Assembly (NCBI GenBank): GCA_035623075.1
Contig: DASPUC010000057.1
Coordinates: 1 to 64,000, forward strand
DNA: 64,000 nt
Direction of reading: 5' to 3'
Origin: Nitrospiraceae bacterium
Lineage (GTDB): Bacteria; Nitrospirota; Nitrospiria; Nitrospirales; Nitrospiraceae
Each line of letters opens with the position of its first letter. Position 1 is the first letter of the stretch. Positions 54,862 to 63,483 of the stretch are shown in pieces. A program made the translations under genes and the position numbers. The notes under the pieces are model-generated. The model was not told the origin of the DNA and made no database searches. It saw only the letters and a list, made by a program, of their open reading frames with translations.

Positions 54862-57800
54862 TCAGTGATTTGCGAGACGTTCCATCGCAATCTGCTTGAG
54901 CTTGCGCAAATCCATCTTGCCGGTGCCGAGTATCGGCAAGGCGTCTACTCTAAGGAAGTTTCCACGGGGAGGGATGAAGAGGTTGGGAAGTCCGTTTAGG
55001 GCGAGTTTGCCGAGGATATCTGGAATGCGTGCTTCGTCGAGGGTGTGGAGGACGGCAAGTTGTTCCCCTTTTCGTTCGTCTGGAACACCGGTGACGGCAA
55101 AGGCCTGCATGTCGGCCCCGGCGGCTTGCTGCAGGGCTTCCTCGACGGTGCCGTGGGGAACCATTTCGCCGCCGATTTTGGAAAAGCGAGATAGCCGATC
55201 GGTGATGCTGAGAAAGCCGTCGTCGTCCAGCATGGCAATGTCGCCGGTGATGTACCAGCCATCGTGCATGGCCTTGGCTGTGAGATCCTCGCGCCCCAGG
55301 TAGCCGTTCATGACATTGGGACCTCGGACGAGCAACATACCGGGCGAGCCGGGCGGCAACGGGGTGAAGCTGTCCGGATCGACGATCTGGACCGAGACGC
55401 CGGGGAGCGGCTGTCCCACGGTGCCGCGCCGCGACGCCGGTTGATAGTATCCGGCTGCGCGATAGTCCGGGCAGTTGACGGCAATCACGGGAGCGCATTC
55501 GGTCACCCCGTAGCCCTCAACCGGCTCGATTCCAAACTGGTCTTGAAACCCCTGAGCGACTCTCGCCGGAAGCTTCTCCGCACCTGTGATGACGATGCGA
55601 AGCGAACTAAATTGTTCCGGTGTACATCGGCGCTGATAGAGTTGGAGAAAGGTCGGTGTGGTCACAAGAAAAGTGACCTGATAACGGCGCACCAGTTCGC
55701 CGATTGCGGCGACGTCGAGCGGCGACGGATGGAAAACGATGCCGACCCGGTGACTGCACACGAGCCAAAAGACCAGATAGCCGAAAGAATGAAAGAATGG
55801 AAGGATGCCGAGGACACGATCCGTGCAAAACAGATGAAGCACCTGCGATGCAGCCCGCTGATTCGAGTCGACGCTGAAGTGAGACAGCATGACACCCTTC
55901 GGTTCCCCGGTGCTGCCGCTGCTAAAGATGATCGTCGCGAGATCATCCATTGTCAGTGGGGTCGTTTGGCCACAGGCCCATTCGATGATTCGTGCCGGAG
56001 CACAGAGTGCCAATAGGGCGGCGACAAACTTCTGTCCCGCACCGATGGTCTTGCCCAGATCTTCAAGCCAAATAATCGCTGGTCCATCCGGCAGTTCCAG
56101 CTTGGCCTTTTCCACAAACGTCCGGCTCGTCACGATGGTGCGGAGGCTGGCGAGCCGCACGGCCGCCTCGAGACCGGATTTCCCGACCGTGTAGTTCAGA
56201 TTGACGCTGGTTCTCCCGCAGAGTGGAGCGGCCACGTTTACCAATGCTCCTGCAACGGTGGGAGGGAGGAGGAGGCCGACGTGACGTTGGTCCAGCCAAT
56301 AGGGCCGAAGAGCTCTTGCGAGGGCGATGGACCCGATGAGGGCTTGCAGTGAAGACACCTGTGGGCGAGTGTGGTCCGCCATGGCGAATCGAAATGGCTG
56401 CCGTCGCATTGAACGGATGAACTGCCGGTGCAGGGGCCTGCAGTCTCGTTTTCGTAGAGCCCATGCTGCCTCGCCGAGCGCACGAATCGCCTGTCGCAGT
56501 TCGGCCGCTGAAGTTTCCGGCGGAAGGGGTGCGCCGAAGGACACGGTCACGGGATAGGGAATCTGCTCAGGCCACTTCCAGAGAAATCGGCCTCGCTCGA
56601 AGCTAAAGAGGCTTCCCCAGAGACGATCCAAATGAACGGGGATGACCGGCGCCGACTTGCCTTTCATGATGCGCTCGAACCCGCGCCGGAATGGCAATAA
56701 AGTTCCCGTTCGGGTGATCTGCCCTTCCGGGAAGATGCAAACGACCTCACCTTTGTCAATCGCGGTTCCGGCGTCACGGAGTGCGCGCAAGATCACGCGC
56801 AGTCCCTCATGCGAGGATATCGAGATCACTCGGAGCATCTTCATGAAGGGTTTGAGCAGGGGATGCTCGGCATATTGGGCGTCGACCACGAATCGCACCG
56901 GGCGATCCAGGCTTGCGATCAACAGAAAACCATCGATGAATGAGACGTGATTCGGCACCAGCAGCGCGCCACCGGACTTCGGAATATGTTCCTCTCCCAC
57001 GATCCGCAAGCGATAGACCGAGTTCGTTGCGAGCACCAAGAGCACTCGCAGGAGGGCATCCGGCAGCAGTCGAAGGGCCCAGGCGGTCCCGGCCAGAGTG
57101 ACGAGTGCCGTCGTGGCAAAAATACCGGTGGTCGACAGGCCCGCACTTGCCAGGGCGCCGGCGCTTAAGGAGCCAAAGAGAATTCCGGTAAAGACGCAGA
57201 TGTTTTCAAAGGCGATGACGGAGCCTCGCCGCTCGACCGGTGCCCGCCACTGGATAAGCGCGTTCAGCGGGACGAAGATCAGGGCACTCGCCATGCCCAA
57301 CACGACCATGAGGATCAGGGTCCCGGTCAACTGGGGTGACCCCAAACCGAGGGAAAGCAACATGGCTGCCACGCCGATGGCGCCCAACGGGATCAGGCCG
57401 TACTCGACTCGCGATTGTGAGAGCCAGCCGACGAGTCGTGCGCCGATGCCGATCCCGATCGACAGCAGCATGAGCGGCAAACCTGATTGCCAGTCGGAGA
57501 CATTCAACACGGCCTTGGCATAGACAAGGATGTTTTGCGCGAAGAGGCTGGCGATGGTCCAGAAGAAGACCGCGCCTATGACGGCCAGGCGCAGCAGGCG
57601 ATCCGCGGCGAGCGCTGACCATGCTCCATGCAACGTATCGAGAAGGCCGCCTTCGGTTCGTGCCGGGGGAACATGCGGAATTGTCCAGGCGGCGGTGAAG
57701 CCCACGAACGAAAGAATGACGAGCGTCAACGGAGCGAGCCACAATGAGGAACCCGTGACGGAGAGCAAGACGCCTGGCGCGGCGGTCCCCGTCAGGATTG

Positions 57801-58299
57801 CGAGAAAAGTCCACATCTCCAAGCGACCATTGCCTTCAGCCAATCGTTCATGTGTGAGTAGCTCGGCGAGAATCCCATACTTAGCGGGACTGAAGAGTGC
57901 GCTGTGGACACCCATACCCCCAAGGACAATCAACGGCAAGACACCGCCGGCTGGATTGATCCAGAGCGCGATGGTAGCCGCGATCATCAAGAGAACTTCT
58001 ACCGACTTCATCATGATGATGACGGTGCGTTTGCTGACGCGATCGGCCAGCACGCCGGCCACGATGGAAACCAATGCGAGAGGAAGTGTAAAGACGACGA
58101 AGGCCAAGGTTGTGTGGGTCTGTGAGGCCGTCTCGAAGTCAGAACCGGGAGCCATGGTGGCAGCCAATTGTCTGATGCCCAGCAAAGCCACCATCAACTT
58201 CCACGCGTTGTCGTTAAACGCGCCGCAAAACTGGGCGATCAACAGGCCACGAAGAGGATGCGAGTTGGAGCGAGCTTGGGGATCAGTTGAAGCTGTCAT
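54862..58299 (-). CDS. LplT-Aas fusion: lysophospholipid transporter, acyltransferase and acyl-ACP synthetase
   Basis: A 1145-residue, three-part protein. Residues 1 to about 415 are an MFS carrier like LplT (lysophospholipid flippase). About 430-640 is a PlsC acyltransferase (NHVSFIDG, FPEGQITRTG). About 650-1145 is an AMP-forming acyl-ACP synthetase with SSGSTGEPKGVMLSH, YGVTECAP and a C-terminal lid. Together they import lysophosphatidylethanolamine and re-acylate it. In E. coli these are the separate lplT and aas genes. It lies upstream of the YnbA-like gene on the same strand and fits the lipid theme of the block. Confidence 0.92.
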   Translation of the reverse strand: MTASTDPQARSNSHPLRGLLIAQFCGAFNDNAWKLMVALLGIRQLAATMAPGSDFETASQTHTTLAFVVFTLPLALVSIVAGVLADRVSKRTVIIMMKSVEVLLMIAATIALWINPAGGVLPLIVLGGMGVHSALFSPAKYGILAELLTHERLAEGNGRLEMWTFLAILTGTAAPGVLLSVTGSSLWLAPLTLVILSFVGFTAAWTIPHVPPARTEGGLLDTLHGAWSALAADRLLRLAVIGAVFFWTIASLFAQNILVYAKAVLNVSDWQSGLPLMLLSIGIGIGARLVGWLSQSRVEYGLIPLGAIGVAAMLLSLGLGSPQLTGTLILMVVLGMASALIFVPLNALIQWRAPVERRGSVIAFENICVFTGILFGSLSAGALASAGLSTTGIFATTALVTLAGTAWALRLLPDALLRVLLVLATNSVYRLRIVGEEHIPKSGGALLVPNHVSFIDGFLLIASLDRPVRFVVDAQYAEHPLLKPFMKMLRVISISSHEGLRVILRALRDAGTAIDKGEVVCIFPEGQITRTGTLLPFRRGFERIMKGKSAPVIPVHLDRLWGSLFSFERGRFLWKWPEQIPYPVTVSFGAPLPPETSAAELRQAIRALGEAAWALRKRDCRPLHRQFIRSMRRQPFRFAMADHTRPQVSSLQALIGSIALARALRPYWLDQRHVGLLLPPTVAGALVNVAAPLCGRTSVNLNYTVGKSGLEAAVRLASLRTIVTSRTFVEKAKLELPDGPAIIWLEDLGKTIGAGQKFVAALLALCAPARIIEWACGQTTPLTMDDLATIIFSSGSTGEPKGVMLSHFSVDSNQRAASQVLHLFCTDRVLGILPFFHSFGYLVFWLVCSHRVGIVFHPSPLDVAAIGELVRRYQVTFLVTTPTFLQLYQRRCTPEQFSSLRIVITGAEKLPARVAQGFQDQFGIEPVEGYGVTECAPVIAVNCPDYRAAGYYQPASRRGTVGQPLPGVSVQIVDPDSFTPLPPGSPGMLLVRGPNVMNGYLGREDLTAKAMHDGWYITGDIAMLDDDGFLSITDRLSRFSKIGGEMVPHGTVEEALQQAAGADMQAFAVTGVPDERKGEQLAVLHTLDEARIPDILGKLALNGLPNLFIPPRGNFLRVDALPILGTGKMDLRKLKQIAMERLANH

Positions 58300-58308
58300 G
58301 CGTAGGTC

Positions 58309-60186
58309 TTAGTGTGCCTCATTTGGGGATGTCGAGGGAATAGGCAGACCTTCCAGTGCCATAATCCGGAGCGCATTCGTCGTCGGGCAAGGGCCGGGGC
58401 GTAGCTTGTAATCGAACTCGAGCGCGCCGGCGACGACCGTTTCCCTGAAGTGGCTGTTGGTCAGGTGCGGTACCGTCTTGTCCAGGTCGGTGAGTTCGAG
58501 GTCGTGGGTCGTGACGAGACCTAGCCCGTTCCCTGTCGCAAGAGACTGGATAAACGCGCGGCTCCCGATCAAGCGCTCGCGGTTGTTCGTCCCTTTGAAA
58601 ATTTCATCGATGAGGAACAGGAGTGGAGGCGCCGCGCCGTTGTGTGTTGCGTCGAGAATCGACTTGAGCCGTTTGACCTCCGCATAGAAGAACGAGAGTC
58701 CTGCCTCCAGCGAATCGTCCACCCGGATGCAACAGGCTACGCGACTCCAGGTCCACTCAAAGCGGCTCGCACACACGGGTCCGCCGGCCTGGGCCAGGCA
58801 GAGGTTAATTCCCAGCGTTCTGAGGAACGTGCTCTTCCCAGACATGTTCGAGCCGGTGATGAGCTGCATATGGCCGATGCCACGGAGCGCAAACTCATTC
58901 GTCACCCTTCGCCCAGCAGGAATGAGAGGATGGCCGAGGGCCTCTGCGGTCATTGTTGCTTCTGCTCCATTTCCGGCCGATGCAATTGCTTGCGGAGTCG
59001 GCCAGGCATAGGTCGGATGGAGGTCGGCAAAGGTAGCAAGTGCTGCAGCTGCCTCGACTTCGGCCAGTCGATCCAGCCAAGTCGGAAGGAGTGAGCTGAC
59101 TCGTTTTTGAATCTGTTGCAATTGTTTCATCCACCACAGATCCCAAGGACAGAGTGCGTTGACCAGCAGGTGCACAAGAGGATGAGCTTTGACACTGACC
59201 GCGTGGAGGGTTCGCGCCGCACGCCGAACAAGCTTCGGTGGATTCGCTGTGTCGGAGAGTAAAGGCATCCAGACACTTGCGAGTGCCGAGCCGTGACGAT
59301 GCGCATACCGTTCCACATACGCCAGCACAGTACCGAATTTCTCAAGTTCGTGGTGTAACCCGACCGCGTGCTCCAACAGTTCCTCTCCTTGATCGGTCTG
59401 CAGATAGATGAGGGCATAAATGGCAAAGGACCAGAGCGAGTACCCCGGGAGCCATCCAAGCAAGGCACTGAGACCAAGAGTGATGGTGGTGGCGGCCAGA
59501 AGAGTTTGGACCGCCAAGATCGCAGTCAGGTGAGGGATTCCTATATGGTGCTGGAGCACGGCTTCGAGACGGCGTCCGTTGATTTCCTCTTCACCGACAA
59601 GCCGGGCCTCGAGCACCAGTCGATCTCGGAGTAAGGACTGGGCCGTGAGCTCTCGAATCAATCGGCGCCGAGGAGTCCACTGGTCGAGCGAGGGTGGCTG
59701 GTTCAGCAACCAGCTTTCAAGTCTGGCCTGTCCATTGGATGAGACCGTGGTGTCGATCAAATGCAGCAACGAGTGGTTTCCGACCAGATCCAAATCCTTG
59801 GCATATAGGTGGTGTGCTGGCGCAACCGAGGTTCGTGCCGGGATGTCGTCCCAGTTCAAAAGCAGACGCGCGCGGTGCTGAAGCTTGATCTGTTTCCACA
59901 GGCGGAGCCGATGAATCCGCTGTTCGAGCCTGTTATGATACGACGCGACGATCACAAAGAGACCGACAAACGCGATGAACGATCCATTGCCGGTTCGATA
60001 CCAATCCATCTTGTACAGAGTGATGGTACAGAGCAGTCCTGCGACGAAGAGGATGAAACGCCAGCGTGTGAAAATAGCGCTCGCCGCAGTACCGCGGGTT
60101 AGCAGACGGTCGATTCGTCCAATCCCGCGAGTCAGTGAGCGCTCTCTCGTCGATGGGATGTTGTCGGATTGCTCGTGGGCGGGCAT
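58309..60186 (-). CDS. MutS-related ATPase, membrane-associated type
   Basis: With the ATG at 60186 the product is 625 residues. Two hydrophobic segments near the N-terminus (FILFVAGLLCTITLY, FIAFVGLFVIVASY) and another in the middle suggest membrane association, unlike MutS1 or MutS2. The C-terminal third is the MutS ATPase domain: GSNMSGKSTFLRTLG, LIDEIFKGTNNRER and TTHDLEL. There is no mismatch-recognition, clamp or Smr domain. Such MutS-like proteins are of unknown function. It is divergent from prmA and ends about 10 bp before the lipid fusion gene. Confidence 0.85.
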   Translation of the reverse strand: MPAHEQSDNIPSTRERSLTRGIGRIDRLLTRGTAASAIFTRWRFILFVAGLLCTITLYKMDWYRTGNGSFIAFVGLFVIVASYHNRLEQRIHRLRLWKQIKLQHRARLLLNWDDIPARTSVAPAHHLYAKDLDLVGNHSLLHLIDTTVSSNGQARLESWLLNQPPSLDQWTPRRRLIRELTAQSLLRDRLVLEARLVGEEEINGRRLEAVLQHHIGIPHLTAILAVQTLLAATTITLGLSALLGWLPGYSLWSFAIYALIYLQTDQGEELLEHAVGLHHELEKFGTVLAYVERYAHRHGSALASVWMPLLSDTANPPKLVRRAARTLHAVSVKAHPLVHLLVNALCPWDLWWMKQLQQIQKRVSSLLPTWLDRLAEVEAAAALATFADLHPTYAWPTPQAIASAGNGAEATMTAEALGHPLIPAGRRVTNEFALRGIGHMQLITGSNMSGKSTFLRTLGINLCLAQAGGPVCASRFEWTWSRVACCIRVDDSLEAGLSFFYAEVKRLKSILDATHNGAAPPLLFLIDEIFKGTNNRERLIGSRAFIQSLATGNGLGLVTTHDLELTDLDKTVPHLTNSHFRETVVAGALEFDYKLRPGPCPTTNALRIMALEGLPIPSTSPNEAH

Positions 60187-60234
60187 GGCACGAACCTTAC
60201 TGGAAGGCCGACGAGCCGTCAACCGAGGTAGACC

Positions 60235-61116
60235 ATGACCGGGCAGGAATGGGTGGACGTCAGGATTCGCACCTCGATCGACGCTGCCGAGTTGCTGGCA
60301 ATGTTGGATGATCCGTCCGTGCAGGGGAGTTGGGAAGACAATGACACAGTGCATGTCTACTGGCCCAGACACAGCTGGGGGAGCGAGGTCTTCGGTCGGT
60401 TGCGACAGGTCTTGTTCGCACTCGATCCGGACAGTCGATCCGAGCAGGCCGTACAGGTCGAGCCGTTACAGACTCAAGACTGGAACCGTCGGTGGACGGA
60501 GCTGGTCAAGCCGATTCGAGTGGGGCGTCGTCTGATTATCCGGCCGAGTTGGGAGTCGGTGCAGTTGCAACCAGATGACATCGAGATTGGGCTCGATCCG
60601 AAACAGGCGTTTGGAACGGGGCACCATGCGACGACCTCTCTGTTACTAGAGTGGCTGGAAGAGATTATTGACGGCGGGGAATCGGTGCTCGATGTGGGGA
60701 CTGGGAGCGGGATCCTCGCCATGGCTGCATTGCGGTTCGGTGCTGCGAAGGCCGTGGGCATCGATTCTGATCCTGTGGCCATTGAATGTGCTCGAGGCTA
60801 TGCACAAGACAATCATTTTGGTACGGAGCTTCGGTTAGAGACGGGAGATCTCAGCAAGCAGACAACCATTCTCGTTCCGCCACCGGACATCGTCCTGGCC
60901 AATTTGGATCAGGCGACCCTCACGCTGTGCCGGGATCATCTTGCATCCTATGTTGAGCACGGGGCGCGGTTGCTTGTCTCCGGCGTCCTTGTCGATCACC
61001 AGCGGGAGCTTGTGCAAACTTTTTCAAGCGCGGGAATGTATCGCACTGAGACACGGGAACGAGAAGGATGGGTAGTGTTGGAGTTCCAGGCTGCTCAAAG
61101 TTGTGAGGGGATATGA
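60235..61116 (+). CDS. prmA: Ribosomal protein L11 methyltransferase
   Basis: This 293-residue SAM enzyme trimethylates ribosomal protein L11. The N-terminal substrate-recognition domain is followed by the family block DPKQAFGTGHHATTSLLL, SAM motif I DVGTGSGILAMAA, and the active segment PDIVLANLD. Length and order match bacterial PrmA. The next gene starts 4 bp inside its stop. Confidence 0.95.
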   Translation: MTGQEWVDVRIRTSIDAAELLAMLDDPSVQGSWEDNDTVHVYWPRHSWGSEVFGRLRQVLFALDPDSRSEQAVQVEPLQTQDWNRRWTELVKPIRVGRRLIIRPSWESVQLQPDDIEIGLDPKQAFGTGHHATTSLLLEWLEEIIDGGESVLDVGTGSGILAMAALRFGAAKAVGIDSDPVAIECARGYAQDNHFGTELRLETGDLSKQTTILVPPPDIVLANLDQATLTLCRDHLASYVEHGARLLVSGVLVDHQRELVQTFSSAGMYRTETREREGWVVLEFQAAQSCEGI

Positions 61117-61607
61117 CTGAGACAGGTCGGCCACCCTATCCGCACGTGCATCAGATTAGTGTGTCCGATGGCGGTGTCCCGAAGATGCCGATTCTGGAAG
61201 CGAGGATTACGACAGCCGGCGTGGAAGGCGACCGTCAGCGAAATCACAAGGTGCATGGCGGGGCAGATCGAGCCGTCTGTTTATACTCCTTGGAGGTGAT
61301 CGAGCGGCTGCAGGATGAGGGCCATTCAATCGAGCCCGGCTCGGCAGGAGAAAATCTGACGCTTGCAGGAATGGAATGGGACAACATGATACCGGGTCTC
61401 GTGCTGACCATCGGTCCTCATGTCAGACTCGAGATCAAGAGCTATACGGCTCCGTGCGACCTCAACGCCCGCTGGTTTCTCGAGGGCGATTTCTCTCGCA
61501 TCTCGCACAAGAAGAATCCGGGATGGAGCCGAGTCTATGCCAAAGTGTTGGAAGGAGGAATTGTGCGACCGGGGGATGTGGTGACGATTCGAGAAAAGAG
61601 CAAATAG
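61113..61607 (+). CDS. MOSC-domain protein (YiiM-like)
   Basis: A 164-residue MOSC domain: KVHGGADRAVCLYSLEVIE at the N-terminal half, GENLTLAG, the likely molybdopterin or sulfur-carrying Cys in TAPCDLN, and a C-terminal GDVVTI. Family members bind a molybdenum cofactor for N-hydroxylated substrate reduction or a sulfur transfer role. It overlaps prmA by 4 bp. A palindromic repeat island begins at its stop codon. Confidence 0.87.
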   Translation: MTETGRPPYPHVHQISVSDGGVPKMPILEARITTAGVEGDRQRNHKVHGGADRAVCLYSLEVIERLQDEGHSIEPGSAGENLTLAGMEWDNMIPGLVLTIGPHVRLEIKSYTAPCDLNARWFLEGDFSRISHKKNPGWSRVYAKVLEGGIVRPGDVVTIREKSK

Positions 61608-61683
61608 CGTATAGCGTAAGGCACAAGCGATGCGAGGAGCCTACTGCCATCCTGCTCGTGCCATACGCTATAGGCCATACGCT
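61605..61683. repeat. Heptamer palindrome between MOSC and methyltransferase genes
   Basis: The left arm tagcgtatagcgtaaggcacaagc (about 61604-61628) is the near complement of the right arm gctcgtgccatacgctataggccatacgct (61654-61683). The right arm contains one additional 7-bp unit. Units such as gcgtata and tacgcta repeat at 7-bp spacing. It is the best-preserved intergenic member of the family seen in lhr, with a different core sequence, and may fold as a hairpin. Confidence 0.7.
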
Positions 61684-61700
61684 CTTACGAGGTTTGCAAT

Positions 61701-62363
61701 ATGATGGATCGTGTTCTTGAACCCGAATTGATGGATGATCCAGAGCAGGCGAAGGCCTATGGAGCGGCGGATTTCTCGCAAGAGAACCAGGGATTCGTGG
61801 ATCGCTTCCGCGAGTACTTCCCCGATTTTTCGGAGGGCCATGTGCTTGATTTGGGCTGTGGTCCCGGCGATATTCCTATTCGATTCGCCCGTACCTTGCC
61901 GACCTGTCGTGTTACAGCCATCGATGCTTCGGCGCCGATGGTGCAATTGGCTGAGCAGGCCGTGCAACGAGCTGGTTTATCCGAACGTATCATCGTGCGG
62001 TGCGAGCGGTTTCAAGACACCGCCGGTGCGAATCAAGCAGATGCCGCGATTTCTAACAGTCTCTTGCACCATCTGTCGAATCCCTTGCAGTTCTGGAATA
62101 AGTTACGCCGATTGGTCAAGCCGGGCTCCCCGGTGCTCGTGATGGATTTGCTGAGACCTGACTCCCCGGAAGAAGCACAGGCGATCGTGGATCGCTATGC
62201 AGCCGGAGAATCTGAGATCCTTCGCCGGGATTTTTACAACTCTCTCCTCGCGGCATTCACGGAGGACGAAGTCACGACGCAATTGGCGCGCATGAACCTG
62301 ACACGCCTGTTGATTGATCTGCCGGATGACCGTCATTGGGTCGTGGGAGGCGTTATTTATTAA
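61701..62363 (+). CDS. Class I SAM-dependent methyltransferase
   Basis: A 220-residue methyltransferase with SAM motif I DLGCGPGDIPI, the acidic Asp in AIDASAPMVQLA, and motif NSLLHHL. A conserved family block PVLVMDLLRPDSPEEAQ follows. The substrate (a small molecule or quinone-type ring) cannot be inferred. Its stop overlaps the start of the next gene as TAATG. Confidence 0.85.
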   Translation: MMDRVLEPELMDDPEQAKAYGAADFSQENQGFVDRFREYFPDFSEGHVLDLGCGPGDIPIRFARTLPTCRVTAIDASAPMVQLAEQAVQRAGLSERIIVRCERFQDTAGANQADAAISNSLLHHLSNPLQFWNKLRRLVKPGSPVLVMDLLRPDSPEEAQAIVDRYAAGESEILRRDFYNSLLAAFTEDEVTTQLARMNLTRLLIDLPDDRHWVVGGVIY

Positions 62364-63184
62364 TGTCGGTGAGAAGTTGTCTGTCCTTGCTGGTTACGGC
62401 GGTGTCCCTTCTCACTGTATTCGCATGGGTGACGTTCGGCCACGCCCAGCTCGATCGACTTAGAAAATCAAAGACACTCGAACCGACGTCAGTTCGTGAG
62501 ACACCGATGGTCGAAATTTCCGAGGGAGTTTTCTCCATGGGATTTGACGGGACGCAGGCGTTGGAAGATGAGCGACCGCTGCATCGCGTGTGGCTCGGCG
62601 CGTTCGCAATGGATCTCTATGAGGTATCGACCGCCCAGTACGCTCTCTTTCTCTCAGCTACGAATCGGTCAGAACCGTGGCAATGGCACACCGTAGATTT
62701 GGCCCAGCATGGCGACCGGCCGGTGATCGGTGTCGATTGGGGAGATGCTGACGCCTATTGCCGTTGGAGAGGAAAGCGGCTCCCGACCGAAGCCCAATGG
62801 GAGAAGGCGGCGAGAGGGACAGATGGGCGGCTCCATCCATGGGGCAATCAGGCGCCGACGAGCACGCTCGCAAATTTTGCCCTGGGTGCGCGATTCAGCT
62901 ACAACCAAGTCCTCATGCCGGTGCGTTCCTTCGAACAAGGGAAGAGTCCGTATGGTCTCTATCAGATGGCCGGGAATGTGTGGGAATGGACGCAAGATTG
63001 GTATGCCGCGAACTATTACGAGACGTCGCCGGAACGGAATCCGCAAGGACCGGAGCAGGGTCAGTTCAAAGTTTTGCGCGGAGGCTCATGGTCTGACCTG
63101 CCGAAGTACCTCCTCACATATGGGCGATTCAAACTTCCTCCCGAGACGCGCAATAGCTATACGGGTTTCCGCTGCGCGAAATAG
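62363..63184 (+). CDS. Exported SUMF1/FGE-sulfatase-domain protein
   Basis: The start at 62363 overlaps the upstream stop. A signal peptide (LLVTAVSLLTVFAWVTFGHA) is followed by a complete SUMF1/formylglycine-generating-enzyme-like domain: FSMGFDG, DLYEVSTAQY, CRWRGKRLPTEAQWEKAARG, GNVWEWTQDWY, RGGSW and FRCAK. The catalytic cysteine pair of true FGE is not evident, so it is probably a structural or ligand-binding member, as in many exported SUMF1 proteins. Target unknown. Confidence 0.85.
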   Translation: MSVRSCLSLLVTAVSLLTVFAWVTFGHAQLDRLRKSKTLEPTSVRETPMVEISEGVFSMGFDGTQALEDERPLHRVWLGAFAMDLYEVSTAQYALFLSATNRSEPWQWHTVDLAQHGDRPVIGVDWGDADAYCRWRGKRLPTEAQWEKAARGTDGRLHPWGNQAPTSTLANFALGARFSYNQVLMPVRSFEQGKSPYGLYQMAGNVWEWTQDWYAANYYETSPERNPQGPEQGQFKVLRGGSWSDLPKYLLTYGRFKLPPETRNSYTGFRCAK

Positions 63185-63483
63185 CTAAAGAAAAGCGCTG
63201 ACAGCTGAGAGTAGAAAACTCCACGAGCGACAATACCACGCCTCTATCCCCGTCATTCCTCACCGAGTGAGTTTTCCGGCTGTTCAAACCGCCTTCCAAC
63301 AAGGCAGCAGGGAGTCCGGCGACTGAAGCGTGCCCTTCGCAGCCGCCCACCCCGAGCTGTCATGACAGCTCGGGGTGGGTACGTTGCAAGGAGAGGTGGA
63401 CGACCGAGAACGAAGCCTGGGTCAGGGTGCGTCTCGGCGCACCCAGGGTGGGTGGGTGAGAGCGAAGGCGGTTTCAGCAGCTG
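63185..63483. other. Intergenic region with a 34-bp perfect palindrome and a hairpin
   Basis: No supported gene. cccaccccgagctgtca/tgacagctcggggtggg (63346-63379) is a perfect 34-bp palindrome without a loop; a second hairpin, gggtgcg...cgcaccc, lies at 63425-63444. Neither is followed by a T-tract. They lie between convergent genes and may serve as terminators or as a protein-binding site. A gctgaca/gctgaga pair at 63196-63211 resembles the heptamer repeats. Confidence 0.5.

Noticed and set aside
62363-63184. Calling the SUMF1-domain protein a formylglycine-generating enzyme
   Set aside because: The catalytic cysteine pair of true FGE is not seen and no sulfatase gene is near.
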